NCBI RefSeq assembly: GCF_007860125.1
Contig: NZ_SJPW01000002.1
Coordinates: forward strand, 1,031,768 to 1,095,767
Length of the DNA: 64,000 bases
Direction: 5' to 3'
DNA from: Rubripirellula tenax
GTDB lineage: Bacteria; Planctomycetota; Planctomycetia; Pirellulales; Pirellulaceae
Shown here: positions 43,020 to 53,600 of the stretch, in pieces
How the letters are laid out: the number at the start of each line of letters is the position of its first letter
How positions within the stretch are numbered: the stretch's first letter is position 1
The notes under the pieces: generated by a model
Databases searched by the model: none
What the model was told of the DNA's origin: nothing
Seen by the model: the letters and a program-made list of their open reading frames with translations, nothing else
Translations under genes and position numbers: made by a program

Positions 43020-44750
43020 ATGACAAACCGCTGTCTGTTCATCCATGGCATTGTTGGCGCGTACTTGGTTTTGCTGATGACTGGATCGGCATCGGCCACT
43101 GATCCCCAACGGCCGAACATCTTGCTGTTTTACGTGGACGACTTGGCCTACAACGACATCGGCTGCTATCGATACCCTGGTGATTTGGTCGAAGGTCAGC
43201 TTGCCGAAGACGATGCACCCGCGCCCTATCCCGAAAAGAGCGCCTACGCAGCCGCCAATCAAGCGTCTGAGATCATCAAAGGGAAGCTTATCTCAATCAC
43301 GCCGAACTTGGATGCCCTGGCCCAACAAGGCGTCAAGCTGACCTGCTATCACTCGCCCTCGTCTGTTTGTTCTCCCTCTCGTCTCGCCTTGTTGACCGGA
43401 AGAACACCTTCGCGATTTGGGCTCGGGGGCATCATCAGCAATAAGATGGACGCGGGAATCCCCAGTCGAGAAAACACGATTCCGGAAATGCTCAAGAGCG
43501 TTGGCTATCGCACGGCCGCATTTGGGAAGTGGCATCTTGGGAAAGCAGAACAGCATCAGCCGACGCTGCATGGCTTTGATCTCTACGAACCGAGTTCGGG
43601 GCAGCGTGAGACGGAGTTGTTGCGACTGACGCAGAAAACGATGGCGTTCATCGAAAAACCTCACGACGATCCGTTCTTCGTTTACTTTGCTTGCCATCAG
43701 CCACACTATCGTAACGTTGCTCATCCTGATTTCGTGGGCAGCGTCGACAAGTTGCTTGGCAAACGTCGTTACCTGAAAGGCGATCGCACGACCGACACCG
43801 TTGAGATTTCGAGCGACTACCACGATGTCGTTCACGAACTCGATCATCGCATCGGACAGATGCTCAAGCATCTCGATGAACTTGGCATTGCCGACCAAAC
43901 TCTGGTCGTCTTCACGTCGGACAATGGATCATGGTCGAATCATCCCAAAGCACGACAAGGCGTTCCCGGCATCTCGGGCACCGGCTATCCCTACCGCGGC
44001 GCGAAATTTGAAGCTTACGAAGGAAGCACTCGAGTCCCTGCAATCGTGCGGTTTCCGGGCGTCGTTCCAAAGAATGCGATTTCATCCGAACCGGTCACCG
44101 GGCTGGACTGGTGGAAAACGTTCGCGGACATTGCCGGTGCCGAAATCCCCAGTGACCGTGAACTGGACGGTTTCAATGTCTGGCCGTTCCTGACGGGGCT
44201 TCCTGCGGTGACTTCACCACGTCCCTTTGTTCCTCACGATCGAGGCAAAGGAATTGTCGCGATTAGCGACCGAGGTCTCAAACAGTTTTCAAACCGATTG
44301 ATTGATATCGGAAAAGATCAAAGCGAGCTTAATGATGTCAGCGACTCGCATCCGGAACGATCCATTGCGATGAAGCAACAAATGGACAAAACCAATGCAA
44401 GAATCCGTTCGGATTCACCGATGCTGGAGCCCGCGACGCGGCAGTCGATCATCACATCAATTGACCAGCCCTATCTGAACATCGCTTCTGGCGAAACGAG
44501 CAGTTTTACGATTGCCATGAATGTGGCTCCGGATGGGCCGTTGACGGTCAATTTCCACAAGCGAAGCGGTGTCGAGAGCATCGAACTGGCACCCACGTCA
44601 CTCACATTCACGCCAACCAATTGGCGTTCGCCACAGCGAGTGACGGTCACGGCGAAAATTGACGACCTCGATGGATGTGCCGTCTATGTTGCCGAAGCGG
44701 CGAACGACATTCCTATACGCGAGATCTTTTTGCGTCATCGCAATCATTGA
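43020..44750 (+). CDS. Secreted S1-family sulfatase with Calx-beta-like C-terminal domain
   Basis: A 576-residue protein; the ATG at 43020 starts the signal region (LFIHGIVGAYLVLLMTGSAS). Longer in-frame upstream codons overlap the relic and are rejected. Motifs: FYVDDLAYNDIGCYRYPGDL, C117-S-P-S-R, FGKWHLGKAEQHQ, TSDNGSWSNHP, YEGSTRVP. About 45 residues are inserted between the DD motif and the Cys motif, unlike its neighbours. From about residue 480 a beta-sandwich domain is added, with TSLTFTPTNWRSPQRVTVTA, the same signature as in the giant surface protein (LTFTPENWSVPQEITLSA). Confidence 0.9.
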   Translation: MTNRCLFIHGIVGAYLVLLMTGSASATDPQRPNILLFYVDDLAYNDIGCYRYPGDLVEGQLAEDDAPAPYPEKSAYAAANQASEIIKGKLISITPNLDALAQQGVKLTCYHSPSSVCSPSRLALLTGRTPSRFGLGGIISNKMDAGIPSRENTIPEMLKSVGYRTAAFGKWHLGKAEQHQPTLHGFDLYEPSSGQRETELLRLTQKTMAFIEKPHDDPFFVYFACHQPHYRNVAHPDFVGSVDKLLGKRRYLKGDRTTDTVEISSDYHDVVHELDHRIGQMLKHLDELGIADQTLVVFTSDNGSWSNHPKARQGVPGISGTGYPYRGAKFEAYEGSTRVPAIVRFPGVVPKNAISSEPVTGLDWWKTFADIAGAEIPSDRELDGFNVWPFLTGLPAVTSPRPFVPHDRGKGIVAISDRGLKQFSNRLIDIGKDQSELNDVSDSHPERSIAMKQQMDKTNARIRSDSPMLEPATRQSIITSIDQPYLNIASGETSSFTIAMNVAPDGPLTVNFHKRSGVESIELAPTSLTFTPTNWRSPQRVTVTAKIDDLDGCAVYVAEAANDIPIREIFLRHRNH

Positions 44751-44787
44751 CATTCACCACCCCTCTACCTGATCCATTGTGCCGACC

Positions 44788-46152
44788 ATGCGGAATTTCA
44801 TTCTTACAGCACTGCTTGCCTGCGGGTTGTCTGTTCAAGCAGCCGAACGTCCGAACATTGTCCTCATCTTCATTGACGATATGGGGTACGGCGACGTCAG
44901 CCCGTTCGACAACGAAATTCTTCGCACACCGAACATTGAGGCGATGGCACAGCGGGGGCGAACGTTTACCGAATTCTACGCCAGTCCCGTTTGCACGATG
45001 TCGCGGGCGAGTTTGTTGACGGGATGCTATCACGCTCGTATTTCAATGCCATCGGTCTTGCAGCCGACTTCAGAGATCGGACTCAACCCAGACGAAACGA
45101 ACCTCGCCAATTTGTTGAAAGCCAAAGGTTATGCAACGGCCTGCATTGGAAAATGGCATCTCGGACATCAAACCGAATTCCTTCCCAATCAGCAAGGATT
45201 CGATACGTACTTCGGCATTCCGTACAGCAACAACATGACGGACGACTACATGAAGGGAAAAGCTCCGCCGCTTCCCCTTTATGAAAACGACAGGATCGCC
45301 GAAACCGAACCCGACCAATCGCAATTCACCAAACGGTTTACCGAGCGTGCCATTCGTTTCATCACCGACCATCAAGACGAACCATTCTTCGTCTACTTGC
45401 CGCACCCGATGATTCACACGCCCTTGTTTGCGTCGGAAGAATTCAAAGGCAAAAGCACGATGGGAATCTTGGGCGACGCGATCGAAGAAATTGATTGGTC
45501 AGTGGGGCAGATCAACGACACGATCGACCGACTAGGACTTGCCGAAAACACTCTGGTCATTTTCACCTCCGACAACGGTCCCGCCCATCATCCCGCTGGA
45601 AAGTTGCGTGGCGTCAAAGGAAGCACTCACGAGGGCGGTGTTCGCGTCCCCACTGTGATGAGTTGGCCGGGAAAAATCCGGCCAGGAACGACCTGTCGTC
45701 AGATCACAGGCACCATCGATATCTTGCCAACGGTCGCAAACTTGGCATCGGCGGACTTGGATCCGGCACGACCGATTGATGGGTCTGACATTTCAAGTCT
45801 GTTGTTTGACGCCCATCCCGCTCCGGTACGTGAGACCCAACTGTACTACGGATGGAGCCAAACGGGGCGACTGGACGCAATTCGACAGGGCAAATGGAAA
45901 CTGTTCTTGGGATCCGGTGACCAACCTCCCAAGCGATACGACAATCGTCCGACGAACCATCGAACCCGTCCGGTCGGCGAATTCGAAACCGCGCTCTTTG
46001 ACCTCGAGGCGGATCCCTACGAAACGACCGACGTCCGGGAAAAACATCCCGAAATCGCAGCACGACTAAAGGCGGAAGCTGCGAAACGCGGTGCCGAAAT
46101 TTCGACCAACGCACGTCCTGTTGGAAAACTCAACCAGGCGGAATCCAACTGA
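44788..46152 (+). CDS. Secreted S1-family sulfatase with atypical CTMSR motif
   Basis: A 454-residue protein; the ATG at 44788 starts the signal peptide (MRNFILTALLACGLSVQAAE); a GTG at 44779 is also in frame. Motifs: FIDDMGYGDVSPFDNE, C69-T-M-S-R, IGKWHLGHQTEF, PHPMIHTPLF, TSDNGPAHHPAGK and STHEGGVRVP. All other active-site elements are intact, but the third formylglycine position is Met instead of Pro/Ala. Maturation may be altered, or a different modifying enzyme or specialised function may be involved. The protein resembles the arylsulfatase A group. It lies 37 bases after the previous sulfatase. Confidence 0.9.
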   Translation: MRNFILTALLACGLSVQAAERPNIVLIFIDDMGYGDVSPFDNEILRTPNIEAMAQRGRTFTEFYASPVCTMSRASLLTGCYHARISMPSVLQPTSEIGLNPDETNLANLLKAKGYATACIGKWHLGHQTEFLPNQQGFDTYFGIPYSNNMTDDYMKGKAPPLPLYENDRIAETEPDQSQFTKRFTERAIRFITDHQDEPFFVYLPHPMIHTPLFASEEFKGKSTMGILGDAIEEIDWSVGQINDTIDRLGLAENTLVIFTSDNGPAHHPAGKLRGVKGSTHEGGVRVPTVMSWPGKIRPGTTCRQITGTIDILPTVANLASADLDPARPIDGSDISSLLFDAHPAPVRETQLYYGWSQTGRLDAIRQGKWKLFLGSGDQPPKRYDNRPTNHRTRPVGEFETALFDLEADPYETTDVREKHPEIAARLKAEAAKRGAEISTNARPVGKLNQAESN

Positions 46153-46157
46153 ATTCA

Positions 46158-47642
46158 ATGAACCGCATCTCCCAACGACAATCACTGTTTCCGCTGGTGT
46201 TTTTTGGCCTGATGGTCTCGGCGACCATCTGTGTTGCCAAGCCGCCGGACTTCGTGATCACGATCGCGGACGATCACGGCTTCCATCATTCGTCTGTTTA
46301 TGGATCGCCTGAATTCCAGACTCCCCACATGCAACAACTGGCTGCCGACGGCATTCGGTTTGACAATGCGTACGTGGCCTCGCCGGCATGTGGGCCAAGC
46401 CGAGCGGCTTTGTTCACTGGACTGATGCCCTACCGCAACGGGATCGTCGGCAATCACGAGACTGAACTGAAACCCGGCGTTGAATCGTTGTTGCCACAAC
46501 TGATCGCACAGGGCTATGAAGTCGCATTCCATGGAAAAGTCGGCCACGGTCGGCTGATGCATCACGGGGCCTATGTTCCCGACGAAGTGAAGCGACTGGA
46601 CAAAGACGAACGTCGCCCCATCCGAACGTTGACGAGTGTCGAAGCGTTCTTGCGAGATCGGCCGAAAGACGCCAAGCCGCTGGCACTGTTCCTGGGTTGG
46701 ACCGACACGCATTCAGTTTGGCCGCCTCAGCGGGAAGCTCGCGTCGAACCCGCCAATGTTGTGATTCCACCTCGCATCTACGACACGCCCCAGGCTCGGG
46801 CCGAAATGTCGCGGTACGTCGAAGCGGCCGAACGGATCGACCGCCGACTTGGAGAAACGCGGGAACTGATCGCGAAGTACTTGGATGCCGACAACACCTT
46901 GGTTATGTACACATCCGACCATGGTTTCTGTTGGCCATTCGCCAAATGGTCGCTTTACGAAACCGGAATTCGCACACCGATGATCGTCGCTTGGCCCGGT
47001 AAAATTCGACCGGGAACGACGACTGATGCGATGGTCAGTTGGATCGATCTTATGCCGACATTGATCGACCTAGCAGGTGGCGGACTTCCCAAGGATATCG
47101 ATGGCAAATCGTTTGCCGATGTTCTGTACGGCAAGTCCGATCAACATCGCGACGCAATCTTTGCCACGCACAAGGGCGACAAGGGCATGAACGTGTATCC
47201 GATTCGCTCGGTGCGTGTTGGCCATTGGAAGTACATTTTGAACCTGCATCCCGAGTTCGCATTTACGACTCATACTGATGTGCTCGGCACAGCCGGGCCA
47301 CGCAAGCCGGGAGCTCCCAGCCACGGCGGCAAGCACTGGCCGTCCTACCTCGAAGCCGCCAAGACCGCCCCAGCCGCCGCGGCGTTCCTGCACGACTATC
47401 ACAGTAATCCCGCCGAAGAACTCTATCAAATCGCGGATGACCCGTTCGAGCAAAACAACCTTGCGGCATCGCCCGAACACGCCGAGCAGTTGGCGGAACT
47501 GCGAGCCATGGTTTCCAAACGAATGCGGGAAGTCGGCGATGACCAATCCCTCAGCGGCAAGCCACGTTTCCTGAAAGACTTCCCGTTGCCTGTTGTACTT
47601 GATGTGTCCAAGCCCACCGACAAGATGAGTCCCTCTCGATAA
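46158..47642 (+). CDS. Secreted S1-family sulfatase (paralogue of the fused enzyme)
   Basis: A 494-residue protein with signal region (LFPLVFFGLMVSATICVA), starting 5 bases after the previous stop. Motifs: VITIADDHGFHHSSVYGS, C78-G-P-S-R, FHGKVGHGRLMHH in place of GKWH, YTSDHGFCWPFAKWSLYETG, and the C-terminal HDYHSNPAEELYQIADDPFE. It is closely similar to the sulfatase half of the 50675 gene over its full length, so the two arose by duplication and flank the GH106 gene. By motif (no GKWH, SDHG) it may belong to S1_8, but this is recall only. Confidence 0.92.
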   Translation: MNRISQRQSLFPLVFFGLMVSATICVAKPPDFVITIADDHGFHHSSVYGSPEFQTPHMQQLAADGIRFDNAYVASPACGPSRAALFTGLMPYRNGIVGNHETELKPGVESLLPQLIAQGYEVAFHGKVGHGRLMHHGAYVPDEVKRLDKDERRPIRTLTSVEAFLRDRPKDAKPLALFLGWTDTHSVWPPQREARVEPANVVIPPRIYDTPQARAEMSRYVEAAERIDRRLGETRELIAKYLDADNTLVMYTSDHGFCWPFAKWSLYETGIRTPMIVAWPGKIRPGTTTDAMVSWIDLMPTLIDLAGGGLPKDIDGKSFADVLYGKSDQHRDAIFATHKGDKGMNVYPIRSVRVGHWKYILNLHPEFAFTTHTDVLGTAGPRKPGAPSHGGKHWPSYLEAAKTAPAAAAFLHDYHSNPAEELYQIADDPFEQNNLAASPEHAEQLAELRAMVSKRMREVGDDQSLSGKPRFLKDFPLPVVLDVSKPTDKMSPSR

Positions 47643-47682
47643 CAAGAGAGTCCAAACCATTTCCACAGCTAAAGACCATACG

Positions 47683-50571
47683 ATGATGAAACTCTCCGGC
47701 GCGCTCGCGTTTGTCTTGGCGATTCATGTCGCCTTGAGCGCATCGGCAATCGCACAGTCCCCGATCGCACAGTCCCCGGTCGAAGCGACTTTCCGCAATC
47801 CGCCCGATGCCGCTCGCCCCTACACTTGGTGGCACTGGATGAACGGGCATGTGTCCAAAGCCGGAATCACAAAAGACCTCGAAGCGATGAAGGCGGTCGG
47901 TCTTGGTGGCTATCAGCAATTTGATGTGGGTGCCGCGATGCCCGCCGGACCGATCGTTTACAACTCGCCGAAGTATCACGAACTGCTGAAGTTTGCGTTT
48001 GCAGAAGCCGATCGTCTGGGGCTGGACGCGGGTTTCAACAATGCGTCGGGGTGGTCCAGCAGTGGCGGCCCCTGGGTCACGCCGGAGGACTCGATGAAAA
48101 CGCTCGTTTGGAGCGAAGCGACGGTTGCCGCCGCAGCCAAAGATCGCACACCCAACATTCAACTGGCGACGCCCGAACTTCGCGAGTCACAACGCAAAGA
48201 TGCCAAGGGAAAGCCAAACGATTTCTATCGCGACATCGCAGTGCTGGCGTTTCCCGCACCGGCGAACCTGAAGTATCGAATTGCGAATTGGGAAGAAAAG
48301 GCACTCCTGGTATCGAAAGCCAAAGCGGAAGATTTTTCCCCCGATCATCGCGAAGCTCCCACCAGGGCGATCATCCGGCGTGATTCCATTGTCAATCTGA
48401 CCAGCAAAATGGACGAATCCGGAAAGCTCGACTGGAATCCGCCCGCCGGCGAATGGATCATCATGCGAGTGGGCTACGCGTCGACTCGAGCGATGAACAA
48501 GCCGGGGTCTCGCGGCGGGGTCGGACTGGAAATCGACAAACTCAGTCGAGCAGCGGCAGAGGTTCATTGGGATGCGTTGATTGAAAAAGTCATTGCCGAC
48601 GCCAGTCGACTCCCAGCCTTCACGACCATTCTGATCGACAGCTATGAAGTCGGAATGCAAAACTGGACGGATGCGATGGCGGATGAATTTGCATCGCGCC
48701 GAGGCTACGACATCACACCGTACCTCGTCTGTCTGTCGGGGCGCCCGATCGACGATAGCACCACCACCGAACGCGTCCTGTGGGACCTTCGCAAGACGGT
48801 GGCCGAGTTGATGCACGAAAACTACTTTGGCTACTACGCCGAGAAGTGTCATGACCACGGGTTGCAGTTGGCGATTGAGCCGTATGGAAGCGGATCGTTC
48901 GACGCCACCGCCACCACGCTGCTTGCGGACGTGCCCATGACTGAATTTTGGCGGGGCCCCGTCCGCAATTTGTGGCAATGGACAAGTCAAGTCGTTCCCG
49001 GCGGCGCGCATCTTTCAGGTCGGCATGTGGTCGGCGCGGAAGCGTTCACGAGTTTGAAAGGTGATTGGACCGCGCACCCCTACACGCTGAAGAAATACGG
49101 TGACTGGGCCATGGCACAAGGAGTCAACCGCTATTACTTGCATACCTTCGCGCACCAACCGTTCGATGACGATGTGTTGCCCGGAATGTCCATGGGACGT
49201 TTCGGCGGCAACTTCCATCGCAACAACACCTGGTTCATGAAATCACGCTCGTGGATGGACTCGATCGCTCGATGCCAAGCATTGATGCAGGCGGGAACCT
49301 TCCAAGCCGATGTGCTCGCACTCTACGGCGATGAACGGGGATTCAATAATTTCCTAGGCCCAGTCGAGCGACCGGATATCAAGCCGATTCCGGGTTTGAA
49401 GGTCGACCTGGGCGGCATGGGTTCACTGGGCCGACTGTCGGTCGACGAAACCGGCGATATTCGTGTGACCTACGAAGGCACGCTCTTGGATACTCGGTAC
49501 AAAATGCTGGTGCTTAAGCGTGCCGATTTAATGACCGCGGATCACGTTGCGACGTTGGGGCGTCTCGCCGACGATGGTGCCGCGATCTTTGCACCGCGAC
49601 CACTGCGGTCTCCCTCCCTAGAAGACCATGCCGAGGAAGACGAAACCATCGAGTCCCTCGCCAAACAGTATTGGGACACGCACTTGATTCGCGCGTCGAA
49701 TGAATTCACAGAGGCGGCTACCTCGCTGGTTGCCGATTGTGAATTGCCAGAAGACATGGTTTTTAACCGGCACCGAATCGACGCCGACGACTATTACTTT
49801 GTTGCCAACCAGCTAGACAGCCAGCGGGAAATTGAAGCAACGTTTCGAGTCACTGGCAAAGGCCCCGAACTCTGGAATCCGATCACCGGAGGCGTCATTG
49901 AGGCACCGAACTGGAAGCTCACTTCCGATGGCCGCACGCAAGTTCAAATGACACTGGCACCCCTGGAATCACTGTTTGTCGTTTTCCGAGAACCAACCAC
50001 GCAAAAGAGCCGATCGACTCGCTATTCAACATTCAAAACACTCCAAACCTTGAACGAGTGGACGATCCGGTTTGATCCGGAATGGGGACCGCAGGAACCG
50101 ATCTCGGTTGACTCATTGCAGTCTTGGCACGAAAACGCCGACGAAAAAATCAAATACTATTCGGGCTCCGCAACGTATCAAACTTCATTCGATCTCGCTT
50201 CGATGGAATCTCGCATTGTTTTGGACCTTGGCGAGGTCGGCGTCATTGCAAAAACATCTCTCAACGGGAAATCGATGGGGTCGGTGTGGAAGCCGCCATT
50301 TCAAGTTGATGTGACCGAAGGTGCCAAAACGGGAACCAACCTGCTTGAGATCGAAGTCACGAATCTTTGGGTCAACCGGCTGATCGGCGACGAGCGGTTT
50401 CCCTCGCACGGGAATCCATGGCCAAAGTGGTTGAGCGACACAATTCCGACGCCAGCGGACGTGGCACGGAAAACGTTTGTCGTTCACTCGCATTGGAAAC
50501 CGACTGATCCGCTGCTGCCCTCGGGTCTGATCGGCCCGGTAACGCTCCGCTTAAAAAAGTCCCCCGAATAA
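47683..50571 (+). CDS. GH106-type alpha-L-rhamnosidase
   Basis: A 962-residue protein with signal peptide (LAFVLAIHVALSASAIAQ). The N-terminus has GH106 hallmarks: YTWWHWMNGHVSKAGITKDL, LGGYQQFDVGAAMP and FAEADRLGLDAGFNNASGWS; ILIDSYEVGMQNWTDAMADE and QLAIEPYGSGSFDA follow in the catalytic barrel; the C-terminus has a beta-galactosidase-like jelly-roll (LDLGEVGVIAKTSLNGKSMG). GH106 enzymes release terminal L-rhamnose from complex glycans. It lies between the two paralogous sulfatases and upstream of an HpcH/HpaI aldolase that could process rhamnose-derived acids. Confidence 0.9.
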   Translation: MMKLSGALAFVLAIHVALSASAIAQSPIAQSPVEATFRNPPDAARPYTWWHWMNGHVSKAGITKDLEAMKAVGLGGYQQFDVGAAMPAGPIVYNSPKYHELLKFAFAEADRLGLDAGFNNASGWSSSGGPWVTPEDSMKTLVWSEATVAAAAKDRTPNIQLATPELRESQRKDAKGKPNDFYRDIAVLAFPAPANLKYRIANWEEKALLVSKAKAEDFSPDHREAPTRAIIRRDSIVNLTSKMDESGKLDWNPPAGEWIIMRVGYASTRAMNKPGSRGGVGLEIDKLSRAAAEVHWDALIEKVIADASRLPAFTTILIDSYEVGMQNWTDAMADEFASRRGYDITPYLVCLSGRPIDDSTTTERVLWDLRKTVAELMHENYFGYYAEKCHDHGLQLAIEPYGSGSFDATATTLLADVPMTEFWRGPVRNLWQWTSQVVPGGAHLSGRHVVGAEAFTSLKGDWTAHPYTLKKYGDWAMAQGVNRYYLHTFAHQPFDDDVLPGMSMGRFGGNFHRNNTWFMKSRSWMDSIARCQALMQAGTFQADVLALYGDERGFNNFLGPVERPDIKPIPGLKVDLGGMGSLGRLSVDETGDIRVTYEGTLLDTRYKMLVLKRADLMTADHVATLGRLADDGAAIFAPRPLRSPSLEDHAEEDETIESLAKQYWDTHLIRASNEFTEAATSLVADCELPEDMVFNRHRIDADDYYFVANQLDSQREIEATFRVTGKGPELWNPITGGVIEAPNWKLTSDGRTQVQMTLAPLESLFVVFREPTTQKSRSTRYSTFKTLQTLNEWTIRFDPEWGPQEPISVDSLQSWHENADEKIKYYSGSATYQTSFDLASMESRIVLDLGEVGVIAKTSLNGKSMGSVWKPPFQVDVTEGAKTGTNLLEIEVTNLWVNRLIGDERFPSHGNPWPKWLSDTIPTPADVARKTFVVHSHWKPTDPLLPSGLIGPVTLRLKKSPE

Positions 50572-50674
50572 ACACGCATCGAAAAAGACATTCGTTGCTG
50601 CGACAAACGCGGTGAACGCAGACTTCCAACTGAACCATCTACGGCGATAGACGCCAGTTTCAAAAGTGCCCCCT

Positions 50675-53600
50675 ATGAATTCAACCGTTTTGAGAAAATC
50701 GTTTCTTCCGCTGATGCTCTTCAGCTTGATCATCCATGCGACCATTTGCGTCGCAAAACCGCCTAACTTCGTGATCACCATTGCGGACGATCATGGTGTG
50801 TATCACTCATCCGTCTATGGCGCGAACGAGTTTCAAACGCCCAACCTTCAGCGATTGGCGGAAGAAGGAATCCGATTCGACAATGCCTATGTCGCGTCGC
50901 CGGCATGTGCGCCCAGCCGCGCGGCTTTATTCACCGGACGTATGCCGTACAGCAATGGCATCGTTGGCAACCACGAGTTTGAACTCAAGCCCGGTGTCCG
51001 CTCGCTGTTGCCGACGCTTTTGGAACAAGGTTACGAAGTGGTCTTTCATGGCAAAGTCGGGCACTCCGGTCCGAAGCACTATGGGCAGTACGTTCCCGAC
51101 GGTGTCAAGTTTCTCGGCGGTGGCGGTTTGCAACAAACCATGACCCTGGATCAGGTGGAATCGTTTCTCGAGCAGCGTCCCGAAGACGCCCCGCCGTTGG
51201 CACTGTTCCTGGGCTGGACCGACACTCACACCGCATGGCCGCCCAAAGAAGAAGCCCGAATCGCTCCCGAAGACGTTGTCATTCCGCCGAAGATCTTTGA
51301 TACGCCCGAAGCCCGAGTGGAAATGACGCGATACGTCGAAGGAGCCGAGGACATTGACCGTCGCGTCGGAGAAACTCGAGAGCTGATCGCCAAATACCTG
51401 GACGTGGACAATACCGTGGTCGTTTACACGTCTGATCATGGGATGCCGTGGCCGTTCGCGAAATGGTCGCTTTACGAAACGGGAATCCGTACTCCGTTGA
51501 TTGCCGTCTGGCCTGGAAAGATCAAACCCAGCACAACGACCGATGCGATGGTCAGTTGGATTGACCTGATGCCGACACTGATCGACTTGGCCGGTGGGAC
51601 GTCGCCCGCAGGAATCGACGGACGGTCGTTCTCCAAGGTGCTGTTGGGGGAAACCGACAAGCATCGCGACGTGATCTTCGCGACGCACAAAGGTGATAAG
51701 GACAAGAACGTCTACCCGATTCGCAGTGTCCGCGTGGGCAAGTGGAAATACATCCGCAACCTGCACCCCGAGTTCGCCTACACCACCCACACGGACGTTT
51801 GGGCCAAAGAATCCCCGCGGATCGACGGTCATTGGGCGCACGCCGGCCACCACTGGCAATCGTACATCGACGCAGCCAAAACGGACCCGAAGGCGGCCGC
51901 ATTCCTGCACGACTATCACAGCAGTCCTGCAGAAGAGCTTTATCAGGTTGAAGCGGACCCATTCGAGCAGAAAAATCTTGCGGGCTTGCCGGACCATGCG
52001 GCGAAACTGGCAGAATTGCGAGCGATGGTTTCTGAGCGAATGAAAGAAATCGGAGATGACGAATCGCTCAGCGGACCGCCGCAATTGCTGAAAGATTTTG
52101 CACTTCCACCTGCTGAATCCAAAGTTTTTGACGAGGTCGACGGAACCGTCATCATCGAAATGGAAAGCACATCGTCGCCTCTCGGTGAATGGAAAAATCG
52201 CACGACACTGACACCATTCACTGGCACCAGCTATCTGGAATTCATGGGCAACAACCCCGGCGTCGGTGCTCCGAATTCACCCTTGAACTACGACTTTCGC
52301 ATCAACACGCCGGGCGATTATTGGATCTCGATTCGATCCCACAAACGATTGACGGGAGAGGATGGAGTCACCGCACGCAGTGATATGTGTAATGACTGCT
52401 ACTTTCGAGTCGAAGGTGACTACGAATCCGCTGACGCGACGCTGCCGCTGGATTGGCTCAAGAAAGACACGAAGTTTTGGGGGAATGCCGCCGAACTGGA
52501 TTGGAAAAACTGGTCTAGCAAGGTGGTTGGCGACCACGATGCCATCAAGACGGTTCGCTACAAGTTCAAGGCGGGCGAGCAATATCGATTGGTCGTTTCT
52601 GGACGGGCACAGCGTTTCAGTCTGGATCGGATCGTTATCACTCGCGTACCCGACCAGCGCTTCAACGCGATTGCCGAGGAATCCCGATTGGTGACTACCA
52701 AACCGCTGGCGGACGTTCAGAAAGTCGGTCGCGATAAGTTCGTGGCGTGGCAACCGCTGTCCCTCTCGTTCAGTGGACCGAAGGCTTCCGAAACCGACAA
52801 CGAACCAAACCCTTTCCTCGACTATCGACTTCAGGTTCGATTCACCGGTCCATCCCACCAGATCTATGATGTTCCCGGCTACTTCGATGGTGATGGAAAC
52901 GGTGGTGAATCAGGGAACCAGTGGACAGTCATGTTCACTCCGGATGAGCAAGGCGTCTGGAACTACAAGACCTCGCTCCGACATGGCCCCAATGTTGCCG
53001 TCTCGCTGGCGGACGACGCTGGCCAAGCAGTCAAACTGGATGGCGACCGCGGAACAATCGTGGTCCAGCCTAGTGATGCATCGGCGCCCGGCTTTTTGAA
53101 GTGGGGCCGTCTGGAGTACGTCGGTGGTCACTACCTAAAATTTCGCGATGGACCGCATTGGATTCGCGGCGGTGTCGACAGCCCCGAGAACTTCCTTGCC
53201 TACGCTGGATTCGACAACACACCCGCAAATCATCGCTACGCCGACCACGCTTCCGATTGGAAAGATGGCGATCCTGACTGGAACAACGGTAGTGGCAAAG
53301 CAATCATCGGTGCCCTGAACAGCCTCTCTGATCAGAGGGTCAACAGTCTGTACTTCCTGACGATGAACATCGGTGGCGATGGCGACGACGTGTGGCCTTG
53401 GACCGGAAAGCCAGCTCGGAAAGGAAGCCCAACGGACGACAACCGTCACTTCGACTTGAGCAAGCTACGGCAATGGGAAGCGGTCTTCTCGCACGCTCAG
53501 CGACAAGGGATCAATTTGCACTTCGTCTTCAATGAAGCCGAAGAAGCCAATAAAAGCGAGCTCGATGACGGTGAGCTTGGCATTGAACGGAAACTGTACT

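Noticed and set aside
50927-52084. Long minus-strand open frame (385 codons) antisense to the fused sulfatase gene
   Set aside because: It has no recognisable domain, and the plus-strand frame encodes a full sulfatase with all motifs; high third-position GC creates such mirror frames.
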